Assembly: GCF_018069625.1 (NCBI RefSeq)
Contig: NZ_CP072941.1
Coordinates: 6,634,001 to 6,698,000, forward strand
Origin: Streptomyces yatensis
Lineage (GTDB): Bacteria > Actinomycetota > Actinomycetes > Streptomycetales > Streptomycetaceae
Direction of reading: 5' to 3'
Length of the DNA: 64,000 nt
Shown here: positions 53,901-64,000 of the stretch, piece after piece
Layout: every line of letters starts with the position of its first letter
Numbering within the stretch: position 1 is the stretch's first letter
Translations under genes and position numbers: made by a program
Notes under the pieces: model-generated
Told to the model about the DNA's origin: nothing
Seen by the model: the letters and a program-made list of their open reading frames with translations, nothing else
Databases searched by the model: none

Positions 53901-56900
53901 ACCGCCTTCGTGGAGCTGGCCATCCGCGCCGGTGACCACGTCGGCGCGGACGTCCTGGAGGAGCTGACCCTCGAAGCCCCGCTGGTCCTGCCTCCGCAGG
54001 GCGGCGTCCAGCTCCAGGTGTCCGTGGGCGCGCCGGACGAGACCGGCCGCCGCTCGCTGACCCTGCACTCGCGCCTGGAGGACGCCGCCGACGGCACCTG
54101 GGGCGAGGGCGAGTGGACCCGCCACGCCACCGGTGTGCTCGGCACCGGCGCCACCACCCCGGAGGACAACCTCGCCGCCTGGCCGCCGGCCCGCGCCACC
54201 GAGGTCCCCGTCGACGGCCTCTACGACTGGCTCGCCGAGACCGGATTCGCCTACGGCCCCGTCTTCCAGGGCCTCCAGGGCGCCTGGCAGCACGAGGACC
54301 AGGTGTACGCCGAGGTGCGGCTGCCCGAGAGCGCCCGCGCCGAGGCCGAGCTGTTCGGACTGCACCCCGCGCTGCTGGACGCGGCCCTGCACGCGGTCGG
54401 CATCGGCTCCCTCCTGGAGGACACCGAACACGGCCGCCTCCCCTTCTCCTGGAGCGGTGTCCGGCTCCACGCCGTCGGCGCCGCCACGCTGCGCGTCCGG
54501 CTCTCGCCCGCCGGGCAGGACGCCGTGGCCGTGCTGGTCACGGACGAGAGCGGCGCGCCCGTCGCCTCCGTCGACTCGCTGCTGCTGCGCCCCGTCTCGC
54601 CCGACCAGGTGCACGCCGCGCGCGCCGCCTTCCACGAGGCGCTGTTCCGCGTCGAGTGGACCCCCGCCCCGGTGCCCGCCGCCACCACCGTCGTGGCCGG
54701 GCAGTGGGCGGTCCTCGGCGCCGAGGACCCCGAGCTCGCCGCCGCCCTGCCCACCGCCGCCGGCTACGCCGACCTGGCCGCGCTCGGCGAGGCCGTGGAC
54801 GCCGGGACCCCGCTGCCGCAGGCCGTCGTCGCCCCGTTCTTCGCGGACGAGGCGGACCGTCCCGTCGAGGAAGCCGTACGCGAGGCGCTGCACCGCGCGC
54901 TGGAGCTGGTCCAAAGCTGGCTCGCCGACGCCCGCTTCGAGGGCTCCCGGCTGGTCATCGCCACCCGTGGCGCGGTCGCCACCTCCGTCGACGCGGACAC
55001 CGAGGACCTGGTCCACGCCCCGCTGTGGGGTCTGCTGCGCTCCGCGCAGTCGGAGAACCCGGACCGTTTCGTGCTGATGGACTTCGATAGCGCTGTCGGG
55101 ACGGACGAGTCCTACCGTGGCTTCGCCTCCGCCCTGGCCACCGGCGAATCGCAGCTCGCGGTCCGCGCCGGGACCGTGGTGGTCCCGCGGCTGGCCAAGG
55201 TCGCCTCCGACCCCGAGCAGACCGTCCCCGCGCTCGACCCCGAGGGCACCGCCCTGGTCACCGGCGCCACCGGCACCCTGGGCGGGCTCGTCGCCCGCCA
55301 TCTGGTCAGCGAGCACGGCGTACGCCACCTCCTGCTGCTCAGCAGGCGCGGGGCCGACGCCCACGGCGCCGCCGAACTCGTCGCCGAACTGCGCGCGTCG
55401 GGCGCCGACGTCACTCTCACCGCCTGCGACGTGGCCGACCGCGACGCCCTCGCCGCGACGCTGGCCGCCATCCCGGCCGAGCATCCGCTGACCGCCGTGG
55501 TGCACACCGCCGGTGTGCTGGACGACGGTGTGATCGGCTCGCTGACCGCCGAGCGCGTCGACCGCGTCCTGCCGCCCAAGGTCGACGCCGCGTGGAATCT
55601 GCACGAGCTGACCCGCGACAACCCGGATCTATCGGCGTTCGTGCTGTTCTCCGCCGCCGCCGGCACCCTCGGCGGCCCCGGCCAGGCCAACTACGCGGCC
55701 GCCAACGCCTTCCTGGACGGCCTCGCCCACCGGCGCCGCGCCCAGGGACTGCCCGCCACCGCCCTCGCCTGGGGCCTGTGGGCCGAGCGCAGCGGCATGA
55801 CCGGCGACCTGGACGACACCGACATCCAGCGCATCACCCGCGCCGGAGTGGCCGCCCTCTCCTCCGAGGAGGGCCTGGCCCTCCTGGACACCGCCCTCGC
55901 GGTGGGCGACCCCACGCTCGTCCCCATGCACCTGGACCTGGCGCCGCTGCGGCACGCCGACGCCACCATGGTGCCCGCGCTGCTGCGCGGCCTGGTGCGG
56001 GCCCCCGGCCGCCGCGTGGTGGAGTCGGGCGGCGGCGCGGCCCCCGGCGGGCTCGCGGAGCGGCTGCTCGGGCTGTCCGTCCCCGAGCGGGACCGGCTGC
56101 TGCTGGAGATCGTCTGCGGTCAGGTGGCCGCCGTCCTCGGCTACGCGGGCCCCGAGGCCGTCGGCGCCGGGCGCGCCTTCAAGGAGCTGGGCTTCGACTC
56201 GCTCACCGCCGTCGAGCTGCGCAACCGCCTCGGCGCCGTCACCGGCGTACGGCTCCCGGCCACCCTTGTCTTCGACTACCCGACGCCCACCTCGCTCGCC
56301 GGTTTCCTGCGCACCGAGATCCTCGGCGACCAGGCCGACGAGGCGGCCGCGGCCCCGGCCGCCACCGTGGCCGTCGGCGACGACGAGCCCATCGCCATCG
56401 TCGGCATGAGCTGCCGCTACCCGGGCGGGGTCTCCAGCCCCGAGGAGCTGTGGCAGCTGGTCACCGGCTCGGTGGACGCCATCTCCGGCTTCCCGACCGA
56501 CCGCGGCTGGCAGCTGGACGGACTGCTGGGCGAGGACCCCGAGCAGACCGGCACCAGCGCCACCATCGAGGGCGGATTCCTCTACGACGCGGGCGAGTTC
56601 GACCCCGACTTCTTCGGGATCAACCCGCGCGAGGCCCTGGCCATGGACCCGCACCAGCGGCTGCTGCTGGAGAGCTCCTGGGAGGCGTTCGAGCGGGCCG
56701 GGATCGACCCGGCGACCGTACGCGGCAGCAAGACCGGTGTCTTCGCGGGCGTCATGTACCACGACTACCTCTCCCGGCTGACCGCCCTGCCGGAGGGCCT
56801 GGAGGGCTACCTCGGCACCGGTACGGCGGGCAGTGTCGCCTCCGGCCGGGTGGCGTACACCTTCGGTCTCGAAGGCCCCGCGGTCACCATCGACACGGCG

Positions 56901-59900
56901 TGCTCGTCGTCGCTGGTGGCGCTGCACCTGGCCGCGCAGGCGCTGCGCAGCGGCGAGTGCACCATGGCCCTCGCGGGCGGTGTCACCGTCATGTCCACCC
57001 CGGACACCTTCATCGACTTCAGCCGCCAGGGCGGGCTGTCGACCAGCGGCCGCTGCAAGGCCTTCTCGGGCGACGCGGACGGCACCGGCTGGGCCGAGGG
57101 TGTCGGCATGCTGCTGGTGGAGCGGCTGTCGGACGCGAAGAAGAACGGCCACAAGGTGCTGGCGGTGGTGCGGGGCACGGCGGTCAATCAGGACGGTGCG
57201 TCCAACGGTCTGACGGCGCCGAACGGTCCCTCGCAGCAGCGGGTGATCCGTCAGGCGCTCGCCAACGCCCGACTGACCCCCGCCGAGGTCGACGCGGTCG
57301 AGGCGCACGGCACGGGGACGACGCTGGGTGACCCGATCGAGGCGCAGGCGCTGCTGGCCACCTACGGCAAGGAGAAGACCGAGGACCAGCCGCTGTGGCT
57401 GGGCTCCATCAAGTCCAACTTCGGCCACACCCAGGCGGCCGCCGGTGTCGCGGGCATCATCAAGATGGTGCAGGCGATGGACCACGGCGTGCTGCCCCAG
57501 TCGCTGCACATCAACGAGCCGTCGCCGCATGTGGACTGGGAGTCGGGCGCGGTCTCGCTGCTGACCGAGGCGCGGGAGTGGCCGGAGACCGGGCGTCCGC
57601 GCCGGGCCGGTATCTCCTCCTTCGGCGTCAGCGGCACCAACGCGCACGCCATCATCGAGCAGGCGCCGGAGCCGGTACCGGCCGAGGTGTCCGCGCTTCC
57701 GGCCGCCCGCCCGTCCGTGCTGCCCTGGCCGGTGTCCGGCAAGAGCGCGGAGGCGCTGCGGGCGCAGGCCGAGCGGTTGCTCGCCGACCTTCGGCGGCGG
57801 CCGGAGCTGTCGCCGACCGATCTGGCGTATTCGCTCGCCACCACCCGTGCCGCGCTGGACCACCGTGCCGTCGTGGTCGGCCAGGACCGCGCCGCGCTGG
57901 TCTCGGGCCTGGAGGCGCTGGCGCGTGGCGAGTCGGCGCCGGGGCTGGTGCAGGGCTCGGTGGCGGACGGCAAGGCGGCGTTCCTGTTCACCGGGCAGGG
58001 GAGCCAGCGGCTCGGCATGGGCCGTGAGCTGTACGACGCCTACCCGGCGTTCGCGGAGGCGCTGGACGCGGTCTGCGACGAGCTGGACCGGTACCTCGAA
58101 CGGCCGCTGAAGACGGTGATGTTCGGGAACGACGCGGAGGAGCTGGACCAGACCGGGTTCACCCAGCCCGCGCTGTTCGCCATCGAGGTCGCGCTGTTCC
58201 ACCTGGCCGAGGCGTGGGGCCTGCGGCCCGACTTCCTCTCCGGCCACTCCATCGGCGAGCTGGCCGCCGCGCATGTGGCCGGTGTGCTCTCGCTCGCCGA
58301 CGCGGCGAAGCTGGTGGCCGCACGTGGCCGCCTGATGCAGGCGCTGCCCGCCGGTGGCGCGATGATCGCCGTCCAGGCGTCCGAGGACGAGGTGCTGCCG
58401 CTGCTCACCGACCGTGTGAGCATCGCCGCCCTCAACGGCCCGGCCTCGGTCGTGGTCGCGGGCGACGAGGACGCGGCACTGGAGATCGCGGCGGCCTTCG
58501 AGGAGCGGGGCCGCAAGACCAAGCGGCTCACCGTCAGCCACGCGTTCCACTCGCCGCGCATGGACGAGATGCTGGAGGCGTTCCGCGAGGTGGCCGAGGG
58601 GCTCACCTACGAGGCCCCGCGCATCCCGATCGTCTCCAACCTCACCGGGACCGTCGTCTCCGCCGAGGAGATCACCAGCCCGGACTTCTGGGTGCGCCAC
58701 GTCCGGGAGGCCGTGCGCTTCCTCGACGGCGTACGGACACTGGAGGCCCAGGGCGTCACCACCTATCTCGAACTGGGCCCCGACGGTGTGCTGTCCGCCA
58801 TGGGCCAGGACTGCCTCGACGACGCCGAAGCGGCCGGTTTCGCCGCCGCGCTGCGCGGCGGCCGCCCCGAGGCCGAGACCGTCGCCACCGCCCTCGCCGC
58901 CCTCCAGGTCCGCGGGGTGACGCCGGACTGGTCCGCGTACTTCGCCGGGACCGGCGCCCACCGCGTCGACCTGCCGACCTACGCCTTCCAGCACCGCCGC
59001 TTCTGGCTGACCTCCCCCGCGGGCTTCGTGGGCGACGTGGAGTCGGCGGGCCTGGACCGGGCCGACCATCCGCTGCTGGGCGCCGCGGTGCCGCTGGCGG
59101 ACTCCGACGGCTTCCTGTTCACCGGCCGGCTCTCCCTCGAAAGCCACCCGTGGCTGGCCGACCACGCCGTCATGGGCACCGTGCTGCTGCCCGGCACCGC
59201 CTTCGTCGAGCTGGCCATCCGCGCCGGTGACCAGGTGGGCTGCGACCGGCTGGACGAGCTGACCATCGAGGCGCCGCTGGTCCTGCCCGAGCGTGGCGCG
59301 GTCCAGCTGCAGATCGTCGTGGGCGCCCCGCAGCAGGCCGGGCACCGCACGCTGGAGCTGTACTCGCGGGCGCAGGACGCGCCCGCCGAGCTGCCGTGGA
59401 TCCGCCACGCCAGCGGTGTGCTGGTGGCCGGTGCCCCGCGGCCCTCGTTCGACCTGACGGCATGGCCGCCGCCGGGCGCCGAACCCGCCGAGATCGAGGG
59501 GCTCTACGAGCACCTGGCGCAGGGTGGCTTCGCGTACGGGCCGATGTTCCAGGGGCTGAGCGCGGCCTGGCTGCGCGGCGACGAGGTGTTCGCCGAGGTG
59601 CGGCTGCCGGAGGACCGGAAGTCCGAGGCCACCGCGTTCGGGCTGCACCCGGCGCTGCTGGACGCCGCGCTGCACGGCACGTTCGCCCGCGCGGGCGGCG
59701 ATGAGCAGGGGCGGCTGCCGTTCTCCTGGAGCGGGGTGTCACTGCACGCGGTCGGCGCCGACGCGCTCCGGGTCCGGCTGACCCCGGCCGGGGCCGACGG
59801 GGTGGCGCTGGAGCTGGCCGACGGCACCGGTGCCCCGGTCGCCTCGGTCGAGCAGCTCGCGCTGCGCCCCGTCTCGGCCGGACAGCTCGCGGACGGCCGG

Positions 59901-62900
59901 TCCGCCGCGTACCACGAGTCGCTGTACCGGCTGGACTGGGCCACCGTGCCGATGGCCACCGAAGGCGCGGCCACCGCGGCGTGGGCGGTCCTCGGCGAGG
60001 GCGCGCCCGACGCGCTGACCTCGGGTGCCGCGGTCCACGCCGATCTGGACGCGCTGGCCGCGGCCGGGGAGGCGCCCGCGTACGTCCTGACCTACCTCGA
60101 CCCGCGCGGCGCCACCGATGACGAGGTGACCGCCGCCGTCCACACCGCCACCCAGCGGACGCTGGCGCTCGTACGGGCGTGGCTGGCCGACGACCGGTTC
60201 GCGGCGTCCCAGCTGGTGCTGGTCACCCGGGGCGCGGTGGCCACCGCGGGCGACGCCGGTACCCACGACCTGGCCCACGCCCCCGCGTGGGGCCTGGTGC
60301 GCTCGGCGCAGTCGGAGAACCCCGACCGGCTGGTGCTGGTGGACCTCGACGGCACCGACGCCTCCTACGAGGCGCTGGGCACCGCGATCGCCTCCGGCGA
60401 GCCGCAGTTCGTGCTGCGCCGGGGCGCCGTACACGCCCCCCGGCTGGCGCGCACCGCCGCCAGTGGGCCCATGGTGCCGCCGCCCGGCGAGCCGGCCTGG
60501 CGCCTGGACATCCAGGACAAGGGCACCCTGGAGAACCTCACCCTGCTGCCCAGCCCGGAGGCCGCCGCGCCGCTGGAGACGGGCCAGGTGCGGGTCGCGG
60601 TCCGGGCCGCCGGTGTGAACTTCCGCGATGTGCTCAACGCGCTCGGCATGTACCCCGGCGACGCGGGCCTGATGGGCAGCGAGGGCGCCGGTGTCGTCCT
60701 CGAGACCGGACCGGGCGTCACCGATCTGGCGCCCGGCGACCGGGTGATGGGCATGCTGCCCGGTGGCTTCGGCCCGCTGGTGGTCGTGGACCGCCGCATG
60801 ATCGCGCCGATGCCCGAGGGCTGGTCGTTCGCCCAGGCCGCGTCCGTGCCGATCGTCTTCATGACGGCCTACTACGCGCTGCGCGACCTGGCCGACCTCC
60901 AGGGCGGCGAGTCGCTGCTGGTGCACGCCGCCGCCGGTGGTGTCGGCATGGCCGCCGTGCAGCTGGCCCGCCACTGGGGCGTGGACGTCTACGCCACCGC
61001 CAGCCAGGGCAAGTGGGACACCCTGCGCTCGCTGGGGCTGGCCGACGACCGCATCGCCTCCTCCCGCGACCTGGCCTTCGAGGACACGTTCCGCGAGGCC
61101 AGCGGCGGTCGCGGCGTCGATGTGGTGCTGGACTCGCTGGCCCGGGAGTTCGTGGACGCCTCGCTGCGGCTGCTGCCGCGCGGCGGCCGGTTCGTCGAGA
61201 TGGGCAAGACCGACGTCCGGGCGCCGGAAGAGGTCGCCGCCGCCTACCCCGGCGTCTCCTACCAGGCGTTCGACCTCACCGAGGCGGGCCTGGACCGCAT
61301 CCAGGAGATGCTGTGCGAGCTGCTGGAGCTGTTCCGGCGGGGCGCGCTGCGGGCGCTGCCGATCACCGCATGGGATCTGCGGCAGGCCCCGGACGCGTTC
61401 CGCTACCTCAGCCAGGCCCGCCACATCGGCAAGGTCGTGCTCACCGTGCCCGCCCCGTGGAACCCGGACGGCACGGTGCTGATCACCGGTGGCACCGGCA
61501 CCCTGGGCGGCCTGGTCGCCCGGCACGCGGTGACCGAGCGCGGCGCCCGCCGTCTGGTGCTCACCAGCCGGCGCGGTGAGCAGGCCGCGGGCGCGGCCGA
61601 ACTCGCCGCTGAGCTACGTGAGTTGGGTGCCGAGGTCACCATCGCCGCCTGCGACGCCGCCGACCGGGACGCGCTCGCCGCCGTCCTGGCCGACATCCCC
61701 GCCGGGCATCCGCTGACCGCCGTCGTGCACACCGCCGGTGTGCTGGACGACAGCGTGATCGACTCGCTGACACCGGAGCGGCTGGAGAAGGTGCTGCGCC
61801 CCAAGGTGGACGCGGCCGTGAACCTGCACGAGCTGACCCGCGACCAGGACCTCGCCGCGTTCGTCCTGTTCTCCTCCGCCGCCGGTACGTTCGGCGGCCC
61901 CGGGCAGGCCAACTACGCGGCGGCCAACTCCTTCCTGGACGCCCTGGCCCGCCACCGCCAGGCCCAGGGCCTCGCCGCCACCTCGCTGGCCTGGGGCCTG
62001 TGGGCCGAGGCCAGCGGGATGACCGGTGAGCTGGAGGCCACCGACAAATCCCGGATGACCCGCTCCGGTGTGCTCGGCCTCTCCTCCGACGAGGGCCTGG
62101 CGCTGTTCGACGCCGCCCAGCAGGTGGGCGACGCCTTCCTGGTGCCCATGCAGCTCGACCTGGCGCCGCTCACCGGCGCCCCCATCGAGATGGTGCCGCC
62201 GCTGCTGCGCGGTCTGGTGCGCGGCGGTACGACCCGCCGCACCGCCGAATCGGGCGCGGCCCAGGACGGCTCCTCGCTGGTGGAGCGGCTGGTCCGGCTG
62301 GACGCGGCCGAACGCGAGCAGACCCTGCTCGACCTGGTGCGCGCCCAGGTCGCCGTGGTGCTCGGCCACGACTCGCCCGACGCGGTCGAGGCGAGCCGGG
62401 CCTTCAAGGACCTCGGCTTCGACTCGCTGACCGCGGTGGAGTTCCGCAACCGCCTCGGTGGCGCCGCCGGGCTGCGGCTGCCCGCCACACTGGTCTTCGA
62501 CTACCCGACGCCGACCGCGCTCGCCGGATATCTTCTGGAGGAGCTGCTGGGCTCCGAGGCGGCCGCGGCCGTCCCCGCCCGGGCGGAAGGCCCGGCGGGT
62601 GGCGTGGCCGACGAGGACGACCCGATCGCGATCATCGCGATGAGCTGCCGCTTCCCCGGGGATGTGCGCACCCCCGAGGAGCTGTGGGAGCTGCTGGCCG
62701 AGGGCCGGGACGGCATCGCCCGGCTGCCGGAGGACCGCGGCTGGGACCTCGACGCGTTCTACGACCCGGACCCGGACCGGCCCGGCACCTCGTACGCCCG
62801 CGAGGGCGGCTTCTACTACGACGCCCACCACTTCGACCCGGCCTTCTTCGGCATCAACCCGCGCGAGGCGCTCGCCATGGACCCCCAGCAGCGGCTGCTG

Positions 62901-64000
62901 CTGGAGACCTCCTGGGAGTCCTTCGAGCGGGCGGGCCTGGACCCGGGCGCCGTGCGCGGCAAGCAGGTCGGCGTGTTCGTCGGCCAGATGCACAACGACT
63001 ATGTGTCGCGGTTGCACACCGTCCCGGAGGGCGTCGAGGGCTACCTCGGCACCGGCGGCTCCAGCAGCATCGCGTCCGGCCGGGTGTCGTACACCTTCGG
63101 CTTCGAGGGCCCGGCCGTCACCGTCGACACGGCGTGCTCGTCGTCGCTGGTGGCGCTGCACCTCGCGGCGCAGGCGCTGCGCAACGGCGAGTGCACCATG
63201 GCGCTCGCGGGCGGTGTCACCATCATCACCACCCCCGATGTGTTCACCGAGTTCAGCCGTCAGCGCGGACTGGCCAGGAACGGCCGCTGCAAGCCGTTCG
63301 CCGCCGCCGCCGACGGCACGGCCTGGGGTGAGGGCGTGGGCATGCTGCTGGTGGAGCGGCTGTCGGACGCGAAGAAGAACGGCCACAAGGTGCTGGCGGT
63401 GGTGCGGGGCACGGCGGTCAACCAGGACGGTGCGTCCAACGGTCTGACGGCGCCCAACGGCCCGTCCCAGCAGCGGGTGATCCGCCAGGCGCTGGCCAAC
63501 GCCGGTCTGTCGGCTCGTGAGGTGGACGCGGTCGAGGCGCACGGCACGGGGACGACGCTGGGTGACCCGATCGAGGCGCAGGCGCTGCTGGCCACCTACG
63601 GCAAGGAGAAGACCGAGGACCAGCCGCTGTGGCTGGGCTCGATCAAGTCCAACTTCGGTCACACGCAGGCGGCCGCGGGTGTCGCGGGCATCATCAAGAT
63701 GGTGCTGGCGATGCGGCATGGCGTCCTGCCGAAGTCGCTGCACATCGATGAGCCGTCGCCGCACGTGGACTGGGAGTCGGGTGCGGTCTCGCTGCTGAGC
63801 GAGGCGCGGGAGTGGCCGGAGACCGGGCGTCCGCGCCGGGCCGGTATCTCCTCCTTCGGCATGAGCGGCACCAACGCGCACGCCATCATCGAGCAGGTGC
63901 CGGAGCCCGAACCGGCGGAGGTGCCCGCGCTTCCGGCCGGCGAGCCGTCCGTGGAGCCGTCCGCGCTGCCGTGGGCGATGTCCGCCAAGACCCCCGAGGC
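50973..64000 (+). CDS. Type I modular PKS, two modules plus a third KS (3' end outside window)
   Basis: The frame is open to the window edge (4342 complete codons from 50973). It begins with a docking coiled coil ([14 protein letters not shown]) and encodes KS-AT-DH-KR-ACP, KS-AT-DH-ER-KR-ACP and KS plus the start of the KS-AT linker. KS cysteines are 206 (TACSAS), 1977 and 4055. The ATs have GHSIGE (Ser662, 2426) and HAFH (ending 762 and 2526), malonyl-type. DH1 has His966 with Asp970 at the usual Gly and Asp1136; DH2 has His2731, Gly2735 and Asp2897. KR1 has Ala1561 at the catalytic Ser position, with Tyr1574 present. The ER (~3172-3497) has the nucleotide motif [11 protein letters not shown] and Tyr3227. 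KR2 is intact (Ser3635, Tyr3648). ACP serines are 1743 and 3818. Start 50973 is preferred over 50958. No stop, thioesterase or C-terminal docking domain is visible, so more modules probably follow. Confidence 0.96.
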   Translation, partial: MADQDKILDYLKRVTADLHQTRQRLREVESQEPEPIAIVGMSCRFPGGVTSPEQLWELVAAGGDAIADFPTDRGWDTDALFADDPDQQGTSYTDKGGFLEGAGEFDAAFFGISPRETLGMDPQQRLLLETSWEAFERAGIDPATLRGSKAGVFVGTNGQDYPELMHTLPQGVEQYLLTGNAASVISGRISYTFGLEGPALTVDTACSASLVALHLAIQALRNGECSMALTGGVTVMNSPRAFINFSRQRGLAPDGRCKAFADGADGTGWGEGVGMLLVERLSDARKNGHPVLAIVRGSAINQDGASNGLTAPNGPSQQRVIRQALTDARLTPAQVDAVEAHGTGTSLGDPIEAQALLATYGQNRAEGRPLWLGSIKSNFGHTQAAAGVAGIIKMVKAIEHGVLPRTLHVDAPSRDVDWTAGAVSLLTENTPWPETGQPRRAGISSFGVSGTNAHTVIEQAPAEDRETPGDDATPSEWTGVGGLVPVLVSAQSAAALRAQAERLTAHVQDEPGLGLVDLAHSLATTRAALDHRAVVLAGEGGREDLLRGLAELAEDAPAGGAVRGEVGEGKVAFLFTGQGSQRTGMGRELYAAVPAFARALDEVCAELDQHLQRPLREVMFGDDSGLLDRTGYTQPALFALEVALFRLLETWGVKPDFLVGHSIGELAAAHVAGVLSLADAAKLVAARGRLMEELPAGGAMIAIQASEDEVAPLLTERVSIAAINGPTSVVIAGDEDTAVAIAESFQAQGRKTKRLTVSHAFHSPRMDGMLEPFREVARQVTYAPPVIPIISNLTGGSVSADEICSPDYWVRHVREAVRFTDGIRRLEEYDVGAYVELGPDGVLSAMAQDCVTSDGAVFVPVLRGDRPEATALAGALARAHVHGVAVDWAAVFEGSGARRVELPTYAFQRELYWPEPPGPWTGDVTAAGLGSADHPLLGAAVSLADAAGFLFTGRLSLQTHPWLADHAVMDTVLLPGTAFVELAIRAGDHVGADVLEELTLEAPLVLPPQGGVQLQVSVGAPDETGRRSLTLHSRLEDAADGTWGEGEWTRHATGVLGTGATTPEDNLAAWPPARATEVPVDGLYDWLAETGFAYGPVFQGLQGAWQHEDQVYAEVRLPESARAEAELFGLHPALLDAALHAVGIGSLLEDTEHGRLPFSWSGVRLHAVGAATLRVRLSPAGQDAVAVLVTDESGAPVASVDSLLLRPVSPDQVHAARAAFHEALFRVEWTPAPVPAATTVVAGQWAVLGAEDPELAAALPTAAGYADLAALGEAVDAGTPLPQAVVAPFFADEADRPVEEAVREALHRALELVQSWLADARFEGSRLVIATRGAVATSVDADTEDLVHAPLWGLLRSAQSENPDRFVLMDFDSAVGTDESYRGFASALATGESQLAVRAGTVVVPRLAKVASDPEQTVPALDPEGTALVTGATGTLGGLVARHLVSEHGVRHLLLLSRRGADAHGAAELVAELRASGADVTLTACDVADRDALAATLAAIPAEHPLTAVVHTAGVLDDGVIGSLTAERVDRVLPPKVDAAWNLHELTRDNPDLSAFVLFSAAAGTLGGPGQANYAAANAFLDGLAHRRRAQGLPATALAWGLWAERSGMTGDLDDTDIQRITRAGVAALSSEEGLALLDTALAVGDPTLVPMHLDLAPLRHADATMVPALLRGLVRAPGRRVVESGGGAAPGGLAERLLGLSVPERDRLLLEIVCGQVAAVLGYAGPEAVGAGRAFKELGFDSLTAVELRNRLGAVTGVRLPATLVFDYPTPTSLAGFLRTEILGDQADEAAAAPAATVAVGDDEPIAIVGMSCRYPGGVSSPEELWQLVTGSVDAISGFPTDRGWQLDGLLGEDPEQTGTSATIEGGFLYDAGEFDPDFFGINPREALAMDPHQRLLLESSWEAFERAGIDPATVRGSKTGVFAGVMYHDYLSRLTALPEGLEGYLGTGTAGSVASGRVAYTFGLEGPAVTIDTACSSSLVALHLAAQALRSGECTMALAGGVTVMSTPDTFIDFSRQGGLSTSGRCKAFSGDADGTGWAEGVGMLLVERLSDAKKNGHKVLAVVRGTAVNQDGASNGLTAPNGPSQQRVIRQALANARLTPAEVDAVEAHGTGTTLGDPIEAQALLATYGKEKTEDQPLWLGSIKSNFGHTQAAAGVAGIIKMVQAMDHGVLPQSLHINEPSPHVDWESGAVSLLTEAREWPETGRPRRAGISSFGVSGTNAHAIIEQAPEPVPAEVSALPAARPSVLPWPVSGKSAEALRAQAERLLADLRRRPELSPTDLAYSLATTRAALDHRAVVVGQDRAALVSGLEALARGESAPGLVQGSVADGKAAFLFTGQGSQRLGMGRELYDAYPAFAEALDAVCDELDRYLERPLKTVMFGNDAEELDQTGFTQPALFAIEVALFHLAEAWGLRPDFLSGHSIGELAAAHVAGVLSLADAAKLVAARGRLMQALPAGGAMIAVQASEDEVLPLLTDRVSIAALNGPASVVVAGDEDAALEIAAAFEERGRKTKRLTVSHAFHSPRMDEMLEAFREVAEGLTYEAPRIPIVSNLTGTVVSAEEITSPDFWVRHVREAVRFLDGVRTLEAQGVTTYLELGPDGVLSAMGQDCLDDAEAAGFAAALRGGRPEAETVATALAALQVRGVTPDWSAYFAGTGAHRVDLPTYAFQHRRFWLTSPAGFVGDVESAGLDRADHPLLGAAVPLADSDGFLFTGRLSLESHPWLADHAVMGTVLLPGTAFVELAIRAGDQVGCDRLDELTIEAPLVLPERGAVQLQIVVGAPQQAGHRTLELYSRAQDAPAELPWIRHASGVLVAGAPRPSFDLTAWPPPGAEPAEIEGLYEHLAQGGFAYGPMFQGLSAAWLRGDEVFAEVRLPEDRKSEATAFGLHPALLDAALHGTFARAGGDEQGRLPFSWSGVSLHAVGADALRVRLTPAGADGVALELADGTGAPVASVEQLALRPVSAGQLADGRSAAYHESLYRLDWATVPMATEGAATAAWAVLGEGAPDALTSGAAVHADLDALAAAGEAPAYVLTYLDPRGATDDEVTAAVHTATQRTLALVRAWLADDRFAASQLVLVTRGAVATAGDAGTHDLAHAPAWGLVRSAQSENPDRLVLVDLDGTDASYEALGTAIASGEPQFVLRRGAVHAPRLARTAASGPMVPPPGEPAWRLDIQDKGTLENLTLLPSPEAAAPLETGQVRVAVRAAGVNFRDVLNALGMYPGDAGLMGSEGAGVVLETGPGVTDLAPGDRVMGMLPGGFGPLVVVDRRMIAPMPEGWSFAQAASVPIVFMTAYYALRDLADLQGGESLLVHAAAGGVGMAAVQLARHWGVDVYATASQGKWDTLRSLGLADDRIASSRDLAFEDTFREASGGRGVDVVLDSLAREFVDASLRLLPRGGRFVEMGKTDVRAPEEVAAAYPGVSYQAFDLTEAGLDRIQEMLCELLELFRRGALRALPITAWDLRQAPDAFRYLSQARHIGKVVLTVPAPWNPDGTVLITGGTGTLGGLVARHAVTERGARRLVLTSRRGEQAAGAAELAAELRELGAEVTIAACDAADRDALAAVLADIPAGHPLTAVVHTAGVLDDSVIDSLTPERLEKVLRPKVDAAVNLHELTRDQDLAAFVLFSSAAGTFGGPGQANYAAANSFLDALARHRQAQGLAATSLAWGLWAEASGMTGELEATDKSRMTRSGVLGLSSDEGLALFDAAQQVGDAFLVPMQLDLAPLTGAPIEMVPPLLRGLVRGGTTRRTAESGAAQDGSSLVERLVRLDAAEREQTLLDLVRAQVAVVLGHDSPDAVEASRAFKDLGFDSLTAVEFRNRLGGAAGLRLPATLVFDYPTPTALAGYLLEELLGSEAAAAVPARAEGPAGGVADEDDPIAIIAMSCRFPGDVRTPEELWELLAEGRDGIARLPEDRGWDLDAFYDPDPDRPGTSYAREGGFYYDAHHFDPAFFGINPREALAMDPQQRLLLETSWESFERAGLDPGAVRGKQVGVFVGQMHNDYVSRLHTVPEGVEGYLGTGGSSSIASGRVSYTFGFEGPAVTVDTACSSSLVALHLAAQALRNGECTMALAGGVTIITTPDVFTEFSRQRGLARNGRCKPFAAAADGTAWGEGVGMLLVERLSDAKKNGHKVLAVVRGTAVNQDGASNGLTAPNGPSQQRVIRQALANAGLSAREVDAVEAHGTGTTLGDPIEAQALLATYGKEKTEDQPLWLGSIKSNFGHTQAAAGVAGIIKMVLAMRHGVLPKSLHIDEPSPHVDWESGAVSLLSEAREWPETGRPRRAGISSFGMSGTNAHAIIEQVPEPEPAEVPALPAGEPSVEPSALPWAMSAKTPE
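51072..56325 (+). other. PKS module: KS-AT(malonyl)-DH-KR(Ser to Ala)-ACP
   Basis: Module 1 of the 50973 gene. KS ~34-462 (Cys206); AT ~569-870; DH ~934-1215 ([10 protein letters not shown], Asp970 for Gly); KR ~1220-1610 with LDD and Tyr1574, but FSAAAG puts Ala1561 at the catalytic Ser, and the loop before it has one extra residue (DNPDLSA versus DLDLSA elsewhere); ACP Ser1743. Both reductive domains depart from consensus, so the oxidation state of this unit is uncertain. Confidence 0.92.
56379..62560 (+). other. PKS module: KS-AT(malonyl)-DH-ER-KR-ACP
   Basis: Module 2 of the 50973 gene and the only fully reducing module in the window. KS ~1803-2230 (Cys1977; the usual MDPQQR reads MDPHQR); AT ~2333-2635; DH ~2699-2975 with canonical His-Gly; KR structural half ~2982-3165 split from the catalytic half (~3501-3690) by the ER (~3172-3497), the normal arrangement; ACP Ser3818. 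All catalytic residues seen are intact, so a saturated methylene is expected. Confidence 0.94.
62619..64000 (+). other. PKS module start: KS, then cut by window end
   Basis: KS ~3883-4310 with TACSSS (Cys4055) and EAHGTGT; it ends in [10 protein letters not shown] and the first residues of the KS-AT linker ([13 protein letters not shown]). Like the preceding KS it has FGINPREA where most KSs here have [10 protein letters not shown] specificity and reductive domains lie beyond the window. Confidence 0.93.

Noticed and set aside
60486..61465. Separate alcohol dehydrogenase gene inserted in the PKS
   Set aside because: The segment is in frame, lies between the KR structural and catalytic halves, and has the motifs of a PKS ER domain.

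Overview
The window is a continuous stretch of a very large type I modular polyketide synthase (PKS) locus. All real genes are on the + strand. The very high G+C content, GC-biased third codon positions, actinobacterial PKS motifs and a 61-bp repeat of a kind I recognise from Streptomyces intergenic DNA together suggest a Streptomyces-like actinomycete. I do not recognise the exact cluster, so no gene symbols are given.

Layout: (1) 2-3643, the 3' end of a PKS gene: last residues of a KS, a methylmalonyl-type AT, a KR with a destroyed active site, an ACP and a C-terminal docking domain. (2) 3644-3904, the only sizeable intergenic region, with a long hairpin, G-rich direct repeats and a possible promoter. 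(3) 3905-19582, three modules (KR; DH-KR; DH-KR), all malonyl-type AT. (4) 19634-41242, four DH-KR modules, all malonyl-type. (5) 41299-50916, two methylmalonyl-type KR modules. (6) 50973 to the window end, a DH-KR module, a DH-ER-KR module and the KS of a third module, running off the edge. Genes 2 to 5 are separated by only 51-56 bp and look like one operon. No loading module, KSQ, thioesterase, tailoring, regulatory, transport or RNA gene is in the window.

How it works together: the docking domains fall into two matching subclasses that fit the order gene 1 > 2 > 3 > 4 > 5. If colinear, the assembly line adds an alpha-methyl beta-ketone unit (dead KR), a hydroxyl, then six consecutive malonyl DH-KR cycles (a predicted conjugated hexaene if every DH works), then two methyl-branched units, then a unit of uncertain oxidation state and a fully reduced unit. 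This is the logic of a large polyene polyketide, macrolide or linear. The product itself is inference.

Most notable: a Streptomyces-type extragenic palindromic repeat captured in frame inside three consecutive modules of gene 3; three KRs with altered catalytic residues; near-identical tracts showing recent module duplication or gene conversion; and an unusual hairpin/G-run control region upstream of gene 2.
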